Source: Mycobacterium sp. Aquia_213 (GTDB lineage Bacteria; Actinomycetota; Actinomycetes; Mycobacteriales; Mycobacteriaceae). From it: a stretch of 64,000 nt of DNA. Positions 8,819-15,985 of this stretch are shown one piece after another. A program made the translations under genes and the position numbers. Every line of letters begins with the position of its first letter. Position 1 is the first letter of the stretch. Location: the NCBI RefSeq assembly GCF_026625985.1, contig NZ_CP113116.1, positions 62,001-126,000 of the forward strand, in the 5' to 3' direction. A model generated the notes under the pieces. It had not been told where the DNA came from. It did no database searches and saw nothing but the letters and a program-made list of their open reading frames with translations.

Positions 8819-9697
8819 TCAGCTTCGGTAGGAGGCGTGGGTGTGATCGGTGTGCGCGGACTCGTCATCAGAAGTCTGATCGAGCCAGGCGCGCGAGGGA
8901 AGGAATTCCAGCAGTCCGTCTAGTGTCCGCTGCAGATTTTCCTGGCTGCCGGAGAGAAAACTTCCGTACAGCTCGCCGTGGACACGGCGGGGCAGCGACA
9001 CCAGTCTGCCCAGCGGTGAGTCGAGGACGCCCGCGGCGACGTCGGTCTGTGTGTAGGTGCCGCCGGGGTGGCGCTCGCCGGCGATGATCTCCACCCAGCT
9101 ATCCGGGTTGCCGACGATCTCCGCGTAGACCCGGGCCGTGGCCGGCGCGACGCCGAGACCGGCCAGCTGGGCCGCCGTGGTGCATTCGGCCAGTTCCGTT
9201 GCCACACCGGTCAAAGGCTCGACGTTGGCCGGCGTCGCCGGGCCCAGCACGGCGGTCACCATGCCCGCCAGACCCACTTGCGCCGCTACCAGTTGTAGCG
9301 CGATCAGCTCGTCGTGCCGCGCGGCTATGACGTGACGATCGCCCTTGCGGCACACCGCAAAACGCACCATCACGCCACCGCCCACGTCGCTTCGCCACCA
9401 CCGGCCTTCCAGCGTCCGGTCCGGCCGGCTGAGGGTGTCGACGATTGCCGCCACCGTCGGGTGGACCTGGCCCAGTTCGTTCAGCACCCCTTGCGCGGTG
9501 AGGTCGCGCTCCACCTGTTCCCAGACGAGTTTGCGCAAGTCATCCTGCGGGATGTTCTGCCGGATCCCCAGCGCCGCAGGGAATTCGATCAGGTGCAGCC
9601 GGTCGGCGATCACCAGCATGCCGTCGATAGTCACCTCGACGCCGACGACGTCGTCAACAAGACCGGCGCGGCCGGCGGCGAGGGGACCGGAATTCAT
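8819..9697 (-). CDS. espG1: EspG1, ESX-1 PPE-specific chaperone
   Basis: A 292-aa EspG-family protein. EspG proteins bind the helical tip of cognate PPE partners and keep PE/PPE dimers soluble for export, so the partner here should be PPE68. The frame is open upstream into espF, but MNSGPLAAGRAGLVDDVVGVEVTIDGMLV matches the EspG1 N-terminus; the ATG at 9697 overlaps the espF TAA by one base. The core VRFAVCRKGDRHVIAARHDELIALQLV and TGVATELAECTTAAQL is nearly identical to Rv3866. Confidence 0.95.
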   Translation of the reverse strand: MNSGPLAAGRAGLVDDVVGVEVTIDGMLVIADRLHLIEFPAALGIRQNIPQDDLRKLVWEQVERDLTAQGVLNELGQVHPTVAAIVDTLSRPDRTLEGRWWRSDVGGGVMVRFAVCRKGDRHVIAARHDELIALQLVAAQVGLAGMVTAVLGPATPANVEPLTGVATELAECTTAAQLAGLGVAPATARVYAEIVGNPDSWVEIIAGERHPGGTYTQTDVAAGVLDSPLGRLVSLPRRVHGELYGSFLSGSQENLQRTLDGLLEFLPSRAWLDQTSDDESAHTDHTHASYRS

Positions 9698-10014
9698 TAT
9701 TTGTCGAGCAGTTGCTTGTTGAGGTTGCCAGCCAGCTCGCTGTCGACGCCTTCGTACGCCGCCTTGGCGCTGCGCAGCTTCGCGGCCATCAGGAGGCTGG
9801 CGTCGCCCAGGGCCTTGCCCGCGGTCTTGCGGATGCCCTCGATCGTGTCGAAGGCACCATCGGAGCACCCGCTGATGACGCCGTGGGTAAGCCAGCAGTT
9901 GCTTCCGGTTCCGTTCAGTGCGTCGGCGGCAGCCTGGGCATCCTTCTGCGCCGCTTCCTGTTTGGTCGCCAGCGTCTCGAGGATCGCCGGTGAGACGAGT
10001 AGGTTATTTGCCAT
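9697..10014 (-). CDS. espF: EspF, EspC-family (WXG100-like) ESX-1 secreted protein
   Basis: A 105-aa helical protein with the LTHG motif (WLTHGVISGCSDGAFD, about residues 40-55) shared by EspC and EspF. The ATG at 10014 (MANNLLVSPAILETLA) has AAGGAGAA seven bases upstream and is chosen over the Met 17 codons further up. EspF is secreted by ESX-1 and genetically tied to EspE, its upstream neighbour. Identity to MTB EspF appears low outside the central motif, in contrast to espG1 and eccA1. Two cysteines flank the turn (C39, C48 approx.), which is unusual for this family and could form a disulfide; that is inference. Confidence 0.85.
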   Translation of the reverse strand: MANNLLVSPAILETLATKQEAAQKDAQAAADALNGTGSNCWLTHGVISGCSDGAFDTIEGIRKTAGKALGDASLLMAAKLRSAKAAYEGVDSELAGNLNKQLLDK

Positions 10015-10087
10015 TGGTCGGTTCTCCTTAACGTTTAATTTCTGCGCTATGGTGTTGGCCCGCAATGTATTTCACGGGCGAGTGATA

Positions 10088-11473
10088 TCAGAGGACGCGC
10101 TCGCGACCAGCTGCGGCCGGGGCGGCAGCGGGTGCCGCGGCGGGGGCCGCGGCGTCGACGGGTGCACGCTCGGTGCCACCGTCTTTACCGGCGGCGGCGC
10201 CGGCTTCCGCGTCCTTCTTCGCGTCCTCTTCCTTCTGCTTTTCCTCGTCCGTCTTGCCGTCGTCCTTGACGTCGCTGACGTCGTGCGCCGCGACCGGGGC
10301 AGCGGCGGGCGCCGAGCCCTTTGCGGATTGGGCGAGCGACTGTATCTGTTGCATGCCCTGGCCGAGGGTCTGCCCGACCTGGTTCATTCCCTGGGACGCC
10401 TGCCCAATCTGAGCCAGGCTGGGCGGCGTGAACGCCGCGGGGGTGGGCGTCTTGTCGCCTGTCTTGGTCGTGGTGTCCTTCTTGGTGTCGGTGGTCTTCG
10501 CGGCGGCGGCCTTGTCGCTCGAAGCGCCCAGCAGCGCCTTCTGCTCCGGCGAAACCTTGTCGCCCGCCGCGGCGGCCAATTTGTTGACACTCGGCGTAGC
10601 CGACGCGAAGGAGTAGTCCGTCAGGCCGTCGGAAACGGCGCGGAAGCCGGACAGCTTGGACGAGGTGTCCGAGGCAACCTTGCCCTGGATCCTCCCGAAA
10701 CTCCCCGCCAGCTGCGACGTGACGTCCTTGCCCAGCTGGACGTATTGCTGGCCCAGGGTCGCGCACTGGTTGGAGATGCTCATCGAACTCGACAGCGTGA
10801 GCATCTCGACGACGAAGACTGCCGCGCAGCACGCGAAGGCAGCAATGATCTGCCACGCCTGCGAGATGCCCGGGCCCGCGATCGGGATCAGGTACAGGGC
10901 CAGGGCGATACCCGCGGCGGCGGTCAGCACGGCCACGTTGACGGTGCAGCACAGGTGTGCCTGCTTGACCTCGCCCGCCTGCTTGCTGAGGTAGCCCTTC
11001 AGGGTCTGGTCGTACGTCTTGAACTTGTCGACGAAACCCTTGAGCGTGTTGACCTGGGCGATATAGGCCGTCGCCGCGTCGCCGCTCCAGTCCCGCGGAT
11101 CCGGAATGCTCGCGGGGTCCAAATCTTTGAGGAACAGGTTGAGTTTGTCCGCGGCGGTGGAAACGGCCGAACCCGAGTTGGGCGTTCCGAATCCGTTGAG
11201 CAAGTCCACGATGGTGACGGCCAGCGCGGCGGCATCGACAATGGCCGTCGGCGTCGGCAGACACTTTGTTCCGCTGTCTTTCAACGCCTTTGCTAGGACC
11301 GCGTTCTGCTTACCCGCGTAGATCATCCCTTTACCGAGGATCGTGGCGGCGCTCGCACCAAGGTTGGCCCAGTCTCCAGCCGAGGCAGCAGTAACGCCAG
11401 ATCCAAAACTCTTCACACACGTCGCTAAATCTGTTGCACCGTTTAGCCAAGCCACGTCGGTGTTTCCCTTCAA
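10088..11473 (-). CDS. espE: EspE-like ESX-1 substrate, highly divergent
   Basis: A 461-aa protein at the espE position. Supporting marks are the WSG turn in DPRDWSGDAATAYIAQ (EspA/EspE-type W-x-G followed by AAxxY), two hydrophobic stretches at about residues 175-195 and 205-225, and the C-terminal tail TERAPVDA...GRERVL, which matches the EspE/EspA end (ERAPxDA, GxxxVL). The second half is Lys/Asp/Ala-rich and low in complexity. The proline-glycine repeats of MTB EspE are absent. The start is uncertain: the frame offers only a TTG at 11473 (MKGNTDVAW) with a weak upstream AGGATC; no ATG or GTG exists before the stop at about 11530. Confidence 0.75.
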   Translation of the reverse strand: MKGNTDVAWLNGATDLATCVKSFGSGVTAASAGDWANLGASAATILGKGMIYAGKQNAVLAKALKDSGTKCLPTPTAIVDAAALAVTIVDLLNGFGTPNSGSAVSTAADKLNLFLKDLDPASIPDPRDWSGDAATAYIAQVNTLKGFVDKFKTYDQTLKGYLSKQAGEVKQAHLCCTVNVAVLTAAAGIALALYLIPIAGPGISQAWQIIAAFACCAAVFVVEMLTLSSSMSISNQCATLGQQYVQLGKDVTSQLAGSFGRIQGKVASDTSSKLSGFRAVSDGLTDYSFASATPSVNKLAAAAGDKVSPEQKALLGASSDKAAAAKTTDTKKDTTTKTGDKTPTPAAFTPPSLAQIGQASQGMNQVGQTLGQGMQQIQSLAQSAKGSAPAAAPVAAHDVSDVKDDGKTDEEKQKEEDAKKDAEAGAAAGKDGGTERAPVDAAAPAAAPAAAPAAAGRERVL

Positions 11474-11480
11474 GCTCGCA

Positions 11481-11505
11481 GATCCTGTGCACCGATCCTG
11501 TGCAC
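11481..11505. repeat. 12-bp direct repeat just upstream of espE
   Basis: GATCCTGTGCAC occurs twice (11481-11492 and 11494-11505), separated by one base, directly upstream of the proposed espE start. On the minus strand it reads GTGCACAGGATC. It contributes the only AGGA sequence near the start. It could be a regulator site or a slippage product. Confidence 0.6.
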
Positions 11506-11668
11506 GGTAGAACGAGCCTAACAGCGCTCAGAACTGGTCCAGTGCACGAATTTTTCGGCTAGGCAACAGCTTCCACCACCCGGCGCTCGGCCGCCACAGT
11601 AAACATTGCGGCAAGGTTGCCGAAAAGCGAACAATGAGAATTTCCGGCGGCCGCAGCCGCGCCGAAAT

Positions 11669-12787
11669 TTAGTTGATGTGGCCTATCAGCGTTTCGATCG
11701 CAGCCGTTACGTGCGCGGGTAACGGCTCCTCGTCCTCCGCCCGCACGACCATTTCTTCGTCGACGCCGGCCGCTTGTGCAATTTCCAGCGTCGAAAGGTT
11801 AGCCCGGCGCCGGGCCGCGTACAACCGCTGCGCCAGTGGCGCATCCGGGGCATTGGCCCCGAGGGTCATTAATTCGTCGCGGTGCCGGCGAACCGCGCTC
11901 AGCGCCTTGATTAGTTCGGGAGTGATTTGGCTGATCCGGGTCGCCCGGACGGCGATCGTCTCGAGCTGGCGCAGATCGGCGAGGATGGGCGCCGAGCGCT
12001 CGGTGAACTCTGGGTCGTCGGCCGGCGGCAGCGCGGAGATGGCCAGGCTGCAACCGTCCACGGCGGCGACGACCGCCTGAGCGATCAGCGACGCGGCGCC
12101 GTCAGCCGGTGGGTGGTCGGGCGCGGCGGGACCGTCGACCGGCGCGGCTGGCGCGGCGGGGTCATCGGCGATGGGCTCCCCGTGCCGCATTCGATCGATG
12201 GTTCCGGCCGGCCACTGCAGGACTTCCTCGAGCTTCGCGCGGGTCCGTTCGCGCGGCCAACTGCGACCCTTTTCGAAAGCAATCAGTGCGCCGGCGTTGA
12301 TGATCCCGTCTGCCGCGAGGCTGCGCTGGCTGATGTCGAGTTCACGGCGGCGGGCGGCTGCTGCGGCTCCGGCGCGAACCACGCCGGGATCCAGATCGAT
12401 CGACGCGATGTTGTCCCCCTGCTCATCGGAATCGTCAACCTCTTGTAGGTCAACGGATTTCGGCGGCCTGACGACTTCAAACGTCAGGACTTTCCCCGCG
12501 GTCGGGTCCCCGAACCGGACGGTCGTCTTGTCGGTGACCGTCACGGAGGTTTTTCGTAGTCCGTCGACGAACATGCCGCTCGGGCTGCTGTCGACGATGC
12601 GCCACTCCCCATTGGTGGCCTCGGCCCGAAGGTGCTCCTGCGAGATCTGCGGATCATCGATCTGCACACCGGCCTGAGGTTCTCGGCCGATGGTCACCAC
12701 ACCGCGTCCCGGCTCGATCGCGTGCGACCTGTCGCCGCTGTGCACAACCAGCAGAGCCGGCAGGGCAGTTGACGCGGCGCTGGACAT
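11669..12787 (-). CDS. FHA-domain/HTH protein, Rv3863-like
   Basis: A 372-aa protein. Residues about 10-105 look like a forkhead-associated domain (GVVTIGREPQAGVQIDDPQISQEHLRAE, then SSPSGMFVDG). A strongly conserved block REL DISQRSLAADGIINAGALIAF follows and resembles a helix-turn-helix region; a second helical Xre-like segment (RANLSTLEIAQAAGVDEEMVVRAEDEEPLP) is near the C-terminus. Homolog of MTB Rv3863, which lies beside the ESX-1 locus and whiB6 and has no settled function. I chose the ATG at 12787 (MSSAAST, GAGGAA upstream) because it aligns with an internal Met of Rv3863; the frame also allows 12817. FHA domains bind phosphothreonine. Confidence 0.85.
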   Translation of the reverse strand: MSSAASTALPALLVVHSGDRSHAIEPGRGVVTIGREPQAGVQIDDPQISQEHLRAEATNGEWRIVDSSPSGMFVDGLRKTSVTVTDKTTVRFGDPTAGKVLTFEVVRPPKSVDLQEVDDSDEQGDNIASIDLDPGVVRAGAAAAARRRELDISQRSLAADGIINAGALIAFEKGRSWPRERTRAKLEEVLQWPAGTIDRMRHGEPIADDPAAPAAPVDGPAAPDHPPADGAASLIAQAVVAAVDGCSLAISALPPADDPEFTERSAPILADLRQLETIAVRATRISQITPELIKALSAVRRHRDELMTLGANAPDAPLAQRLYAARRRANLSTLEIAQAAGVDEEMVVRAEDEEPLPAHVTAAIETLIGHIN

Positions 12788-13233
12788 CGTCGGTGATTCC
12801 TCGCTCAACTTATTCATGTGGCGGCGGGCTGTCCGCCATCAGGATTCTAACTGCTGCACCCGTCAAATCCTATCGCGCCGCTACAGTTCTGCGTCAAGTT
12901 GTTACGGAATGGGCCCGCACGCGGCCCCCCGGGGTAACCGAGCCGTAACCGGTTCACCGCTACAGTTTGGCCCGCGGCTTGGCGGACGCCGATCGGGCCG
13001 GCCGCACTTGTGGGCGTATGGCCAGGTCGGCCCCACCATTGGGGCACCGTTTCGCCGCCGTTATCCACCAGTTAAACCAGGTGAAGCTTGCGGCGCGTGT
13101 GATATCCACCGAAGCGCCAGCGTACGGACCGATTGAAAAGTAGAGCATCAAACTGTTGCATCGCGACAGTTAGTGCTATACCCTTTCGAGTCATAGGACG
13201 CAGAACTGCAACGCTTTCTGGAGGAACGTAGCG
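12788..13233 (+). promoter_or_regulatory. whiB6 upstream region with candidate extended -10 promoter
   Basis: A 446-bp divergent region between the Rv3863-like gene and whiB6 without a supported gene. A plausible whiB6 promoter is TTGCAT (13156-13161) with TGCTATACC (extended -10, 13174-13182), spacer 15 bp, giving a leader of about 45 nt. In MTB this interval is where PhoP and EspR act on whiB6; I cannot assign those sites here. A lone TTATCCACC near 13060 is not enough to call a DnaA site. Confidence 0.45.
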
Positions 13234-13512
13234 ATGACCGCAACTCTGTACAACATCCCGTTGGGCGCTTGCACCCAGGACCCCGACCGTTGGACGACGG
13301 CTCCCGACGCCGAGGCAAAGGCCCTGTGCCGGGCTTGCCCTCGCCGGTGGCTGTGCGCCCGCGATGCCGTTGAGTCAGCCGGCGCCGAAGGACTGTGGGC
13401 CGGTGTCGTGATTCCCGAGTCGGGCCGGCCGCGCGCGTTCGCGCTGAACCAATTGCGCTCGCTGGCCGAGCGCAACGGATACCCGGTGCGCGAGACGGCC
13501 AGATCGGCCTAA
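13234..13512 (+). CDS. whiB6: WhiB6, iron-sulfur redox-sensing regulator
   Basis: A 92-aa Wbl protein. The four cluster ligands are C13, C32, C35 and C41 (C-x2-C-x5-C spacing for the last three), followed by the G-(L/V)-W-x-G turn (GLWAG, 53-57) and a basic C-terminal segment for DNA contact. MTB WhiB6 (Rv3862c) is annotated as 116 aa; the extra N-terminus there is absent here and the ATG at 13234 has GGAGG 11 bases upstream, which supports the shorter start. WhiB6 controls ESX-1 genes (including espE-espF and PE35-PPE68-esxBA) in M. marinum and MTB, so its location beside the locus is functional. Confidence 0.96.
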   Translation: MTATLYNIPLGACTQDPDRWTTAPDAEAKALCRACPRRWLCARDAVESAGAEGLWAGVVIPESGRPRAFALNQLRSLAERNGYPVRETARSA

Positions 13513-13622
13513 CCCGGACCTCCCGAGGCGTCCGCAGTAGAGCAACGTCCGGGATCCGATGGAAGCAGTTGCGCGGCTCCGTCTTTGGAGCACCCCACTC
13601 GGACAGCCCGGACCGGCGAACA

Positions 13623-13658
13623 GACAGCGCGAGAACCACTCAAGGTCCTCGCGCTGTC
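13623..13658. terminator. Bidirectional hairpin between whiB6 and the convergent reductase gene
   Basis: An 11-bp perfect stem, GACAGCGCGAG (13623-13633) with CTCGCGCTGTC (13648-13658), around a 14-base loop. It lies between the convergent whiB6 and the gene ending at 13674. No strong U-tract is present, as is common for mycobacterial terminators. Confidence 0.7.
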
Positions 13659-13673
13659 TTGCGCTTGGGGGCG

Positions 13674-14123
13674 CTACGGCGAAGTGGCCGGATCGAACCG
13701 GAAAACGGCGAGCCGGCCCGCCAGCGCCTCGAATTCGTCAGAGGTTCCGTCGCGCACCATTCCCGAGCGCTTCGCGAACGACACCCCAACCGGCACCTTC
13801 TTCGGGAACTCCCGCAGCACCGGGCGGGCCTGATCGGCGGTCAGTTCGACGATTCTGACTTCCCGCGATCGTCGGCCCCGGGCCAGCGTGCCGGCACCCG
13901 CGGCACGGGCGTTCGCCGCCCAGTCCGCGCCCGGGTAACCCGCGACCACGTAGAGGCCGCCCTGGAATTCAAACGGCGTCATCGGGGTGCTGCGTGGTTG
14001 ACCCGACTTGCGGCCGGGCACGGTGAGCACCATCGCGGGGCCGGTCGGTATCCCCAGTCTTTGCACCGCCATCATCATTTTGTTCATGGGCTTGAGATAG
14101 CGCGGCGGCTGTGGTTCGGACAT
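13674..14123 (-). CDS. DDN-type (F420-dependent) nitroreductase family protein
   Basis: A 149-aa single-domain protein of the deazaflavin-dependent nitroreductase/FDOR family: RLGIPTGPAMVLTVPGRKSGQPRSTPMTPFEF is the usual split-barrel start with the GRKSG signature, and GGLYVVAGYPGADWAANARAAG the central F420-pocket region. Family members use F420H2 to reduce quinones or nitro compounds. The ATG has AGGAGA upstream (revcomp at about 14128-14133). It is 21 nt downstream of the NmrA-like gene on the same strand, so the two are probably co-transcribed. It is not present at this place in MTB. Confidence 0.85.
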   Translation of the reverse strand: MSEPQPPRYLKPMNKMMMAVQRLGIPTGPAMVLTVPGRKSGQPRSTPMTPFEFQGGLYVVAGYPGADWAANARAAGAGTLARGRRSREVRIVELTADQARPVLREFPKKVPVGVSFAKRSGMVRDGTSDEFEALAGRLAVFRFDPATSP

Positions 14124-14144
14124 TTCGGAATCTCCTGTCGGGAT

Positions 14145-14981
14145 CTAGTTGGTGTACAGGTCGCGGTGCTCAGACACCCACTGCGCGAAGGACTGTGGCG
14201 CTCGGCCGAGGATCTTCTCGGCGTCGTGCGTGACAAGGGCGGGATGGTCCAGCGTTTCGGCGAGCATGGCCGTATACGCGCCGCCGAACTCGGCGCCGAA
14301 ACCCAAGTCGATGAAGCGTTGCCGCACCGCCTCGGCAGGAATTTCGCGGTACTGCAGTGGGCGCCCCAGTTCGGCACCGATGACCTCCACCAGCTCCGAG
14401 TTGGTCAGCGCCTGGGGACCGGTCAACGGAACCCGCTGACCGACAAGCTCATCGGTGAGCAGGGCGCGCGCCGCGACCGCCGCGATGTCGCTCTCGACGA
14501 TCGGTGCGGTCGATGCCGCTGCGTACGGCCCGGCCACCACGTCGCCGGCGCGGATCTGCGCGGCCCACATCCCCGCGAAGTTCGTCGCGAAGACCGTGGG
14601 CCGCAGGCTCACCCACGCCAGACCCGACTCGACGGCGAACTGCTCGACCTCGCGGTTGCGGTCGCCGCGAAAGCGCGATGGCTGTCGCGAGAAGTCGTCA
14701 TCGGCGTTGATCGCCGACAGTGCAACCAATTTGGTGACTCCCGCGCGCCGGCATTCGGCCACCACCTCGGCCAGGCTTTCGCCGAGTGCGCGGGAGTTCA
14801 GGAATACCGCCGACGCTCCGGGCAGCGCCTCGGCCACCGCGTCGAGCGCCTCGACGTGCGAGGGAAACCGGGCGCTGTTCGGGGTGCGGGTGATGGCGCG
14901 TACTCGGGCGCCCGCGGCGACGAGTTCGGTAACAAGGGGGCGCCCGACATTGCCGGTCGCTCCGGTTACGACGATGGTCAT
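14145..14981 (-). CDS. NmrA-like NAD(P)-binding oxidoreductase/epimerase
   Basis: A 278-aa atypical short-chain dehydrogenase. The N-terminus MTIVVTGATGNVGRPLVTEL has the TGxTGxxG dinucleotide motif; the interior (SLRPTVFATNFAGMW, GPYAAASTAPIVESDIAAVAARAL) is typical of the NmrA/SDR-a5 group. The frame is open to 15347 but ATG 14981 with AGGAGGA upstream fixes the start. It is divergent to an ECF sigma factor gene. ECF41-type sigma factors are classically paired with a carboxymuconolactone decarboxylase, oxidoreductase or epimerase, so this is the expected regulated target. Substrate unknown. Confidence 0.88.
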   Translation of the reverse strand: MTIVVTGATGNVGRPLVTELVAAGARVRAITRTPNSARFPSHVEALDAVAEALPGASAVFLNSRALGESLAEVVAECRRAGVTKLVALSAINADDDFSRQPSRFRGDRNREVEQFAVESGLAWVSLRPTVFATNFAGMWAAQIRAGDVVAGPYAAASTAPIVESDIAAVAARALLTDELVGQRVPLTGPQALTNSELVEVIGAELGRPLQYREIPAEAVRQRFIDLGFGAEFGGAYTAMLAETLDHPALVTHDAEKILGRAPQSFAQWVSEHRDLYTN

Positions 14982-15017
14982 GGTGTTTCCTCCTGAAAGT
15001 CGAAGATCTTCATCAAC

Positions 15018-15044
15018 GACGGGGGCGGAGGAGGGAAAGTTACA
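15018..15044 (-). promoter_or_regulatory. Candidate ECF-sigma promoter for the NmrA-reductase operon
   Basis: On the minus strand the sequence reads TGTAACT (15044-15038), 16 bases, then CGTC (15021-15018). ECF41-type promoters are described as TGTCACA-N16-CGTC. The element sits 37 bp upstream of the NmrA-like start codon. The same GTAACT-N16-CGTC arrangement occurs on the plus strand for the sigma gene. Confidence 0.6.
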
Positions 15045-15054
15045 GTCGGTAACA

Positions 15055-15081
15055 CGTAACTTTTTCCGGCCCCAGATCGTC
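15055..15081 (+). promoter_or_regulatory. Candidate autoregulatory ECF-sigma promoter
   Basis: CGTAACT (15055-15061), 16 bases, CGTC (15078-15081). It precedes the sigma-factor ATG at 15090 by only 8 bases, so transcription would start at or next to the start codon and the mRNA would be leaderless. No ribosome binding site is visible upstream of that ATG, in agreement. Confidence 0.6.
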
Positions 15082-15089
15082 GATGTCTT

Positions 15090-15974
15090 ATGAACCAGTC
15101 GCAGCCGCCATCCGACCTGCTCGCCGATGCCTGGCGTCGGCACCGGCCCTATCTGGTCAATCTCGGATATCAAATCCTCGGAGACGTCGGCGACGCCGAA
15201 GATGTTGCGCAAGAGGCATTTCTGAGGTTGTCGCGGACGGGTCCCGGCGAGGTCGACGACATTCGCGGCTGGCTCACCGTCGTCACCAGCCGGCTCTGCC
15301 TCGATCAGGTGCGCTCGGCGCGAACGCGTTACGAGCGGTTGAGCCATCCCGACCAGGGCGTGCCCGGCACCGAGGTCGCAGCATCGCGCAGCCTAGATCC
15401 GGCGGATCGGGTCACCCTCGACGACGAGGTCCGCACCGCGTTGATGGAAGTGTTGCGTCGGCTCAGCCCCGGCGAACGGGTCGCGTTCGTGCTGCACGAC
15501 GTGTTCGGTGTCCCGTTCGACACGATCGCCGAAACCGTGGGGCGCCCGGTCGGCACCTGCCGTCAGCTGGCGCGGCGAGCGCGCTCGAAATTCACTGCGG
15601 CACAGCCGAAGCGTAGTGATGTGGCCCCCGCCGAGCATCAGCTGGTCACCGAGAAATTCATCACCGCCTGTGCCAACGGCGACATCGCCGCGCTGACCGC
15701 TGTGCTGGACCCGACGGTCTGGGGCGTGGGCACCGTCCTTGCCGACCCGGCGCTCCCGCCGCAGATCAACCACGGTCCGCATGCGGTGGCCACCAACCTG
15801 ATGCGCTATCTGGGGCCGGGAGTCACGCTGGTCAGCGGTCCCGCCGGGCAGGCGGTGGTGCTCGCCTTCGCCGAGCGCCGGCTGTTCGCCGCCATTGTGC
15901 TGACCATCCGCGGCCCACTCGTCAGCAAGATCGAGGCGATCGCCGACCCGTCGGCCCGGATCGCGGCCACCTGA
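15090..15974 (+). CDS. ECF sigma factor with SnoaL-like C-terminal domain (SigI/SigJ type)
   Basis: A 294-aa ECF sigma factor. Region 2 spans about residues 15-80 (GDVGDAEDVAQEAFLRLSR), region 4 about 110-170 (LSPGERVAFVLHDVFGVPFDTIAETVG...CRQLARRARSK), and a SnoaL-like domain takes the last 110 residues (VTEKFITACANGDIAALTAVLDP to the end). This extension is typical of sigma factors that lack an anti-sigma gene and self-regulate. The DGGGK motif of canonical ECF41 is not seen, so SigI-like is a better label. No anti-sigma factor is adjacent. The gene is divergent from the two oxidoreductases. Confidence 0.9.
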   Translation: MNQSQPPSDLLADAWRRHRPYLVNLGYQILGDVGDAEDVAQEAFLRLSRTGPGEVDDIRGWLTVVTSRLCLDQVRSARTRYERLSHPDQGVPGTEVAASRSLDPADRVTLDDEVRTALMEVLRRLSPGERVAFVLHDVFGVPFDTIAETVGRPVGTCRQLARRARSKFTAAQPKRSDVAPAEHQLVTEKFITACANGDIAALTAVLDPTVWGVGTVLADPALPPQINHGPHAVATNLMRYLGPGVTLVSGPAGQAVVLAFAERRLFAAIVLTIRGPLVSKIEAIADPSARIAAT

Positions 15975-15985
15975 GGCGCGAAGCG

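Noticed and set aside
9314..11296. A 660-codon ORF on the plus strand over espE-espG1
   Set aside because: High-GC antisense shadow: no RBS, Arg/Gly-rich composition, and the minus-strand genes are clear ESX-1 family members.
13395..14996. A 533-codon plus-strand ORF over the reductase and NmrA genes
   Set aside because: Overlaps the whiB6 end and two recognisable minus-strand genes; composition is His/Arg-rich shadow.
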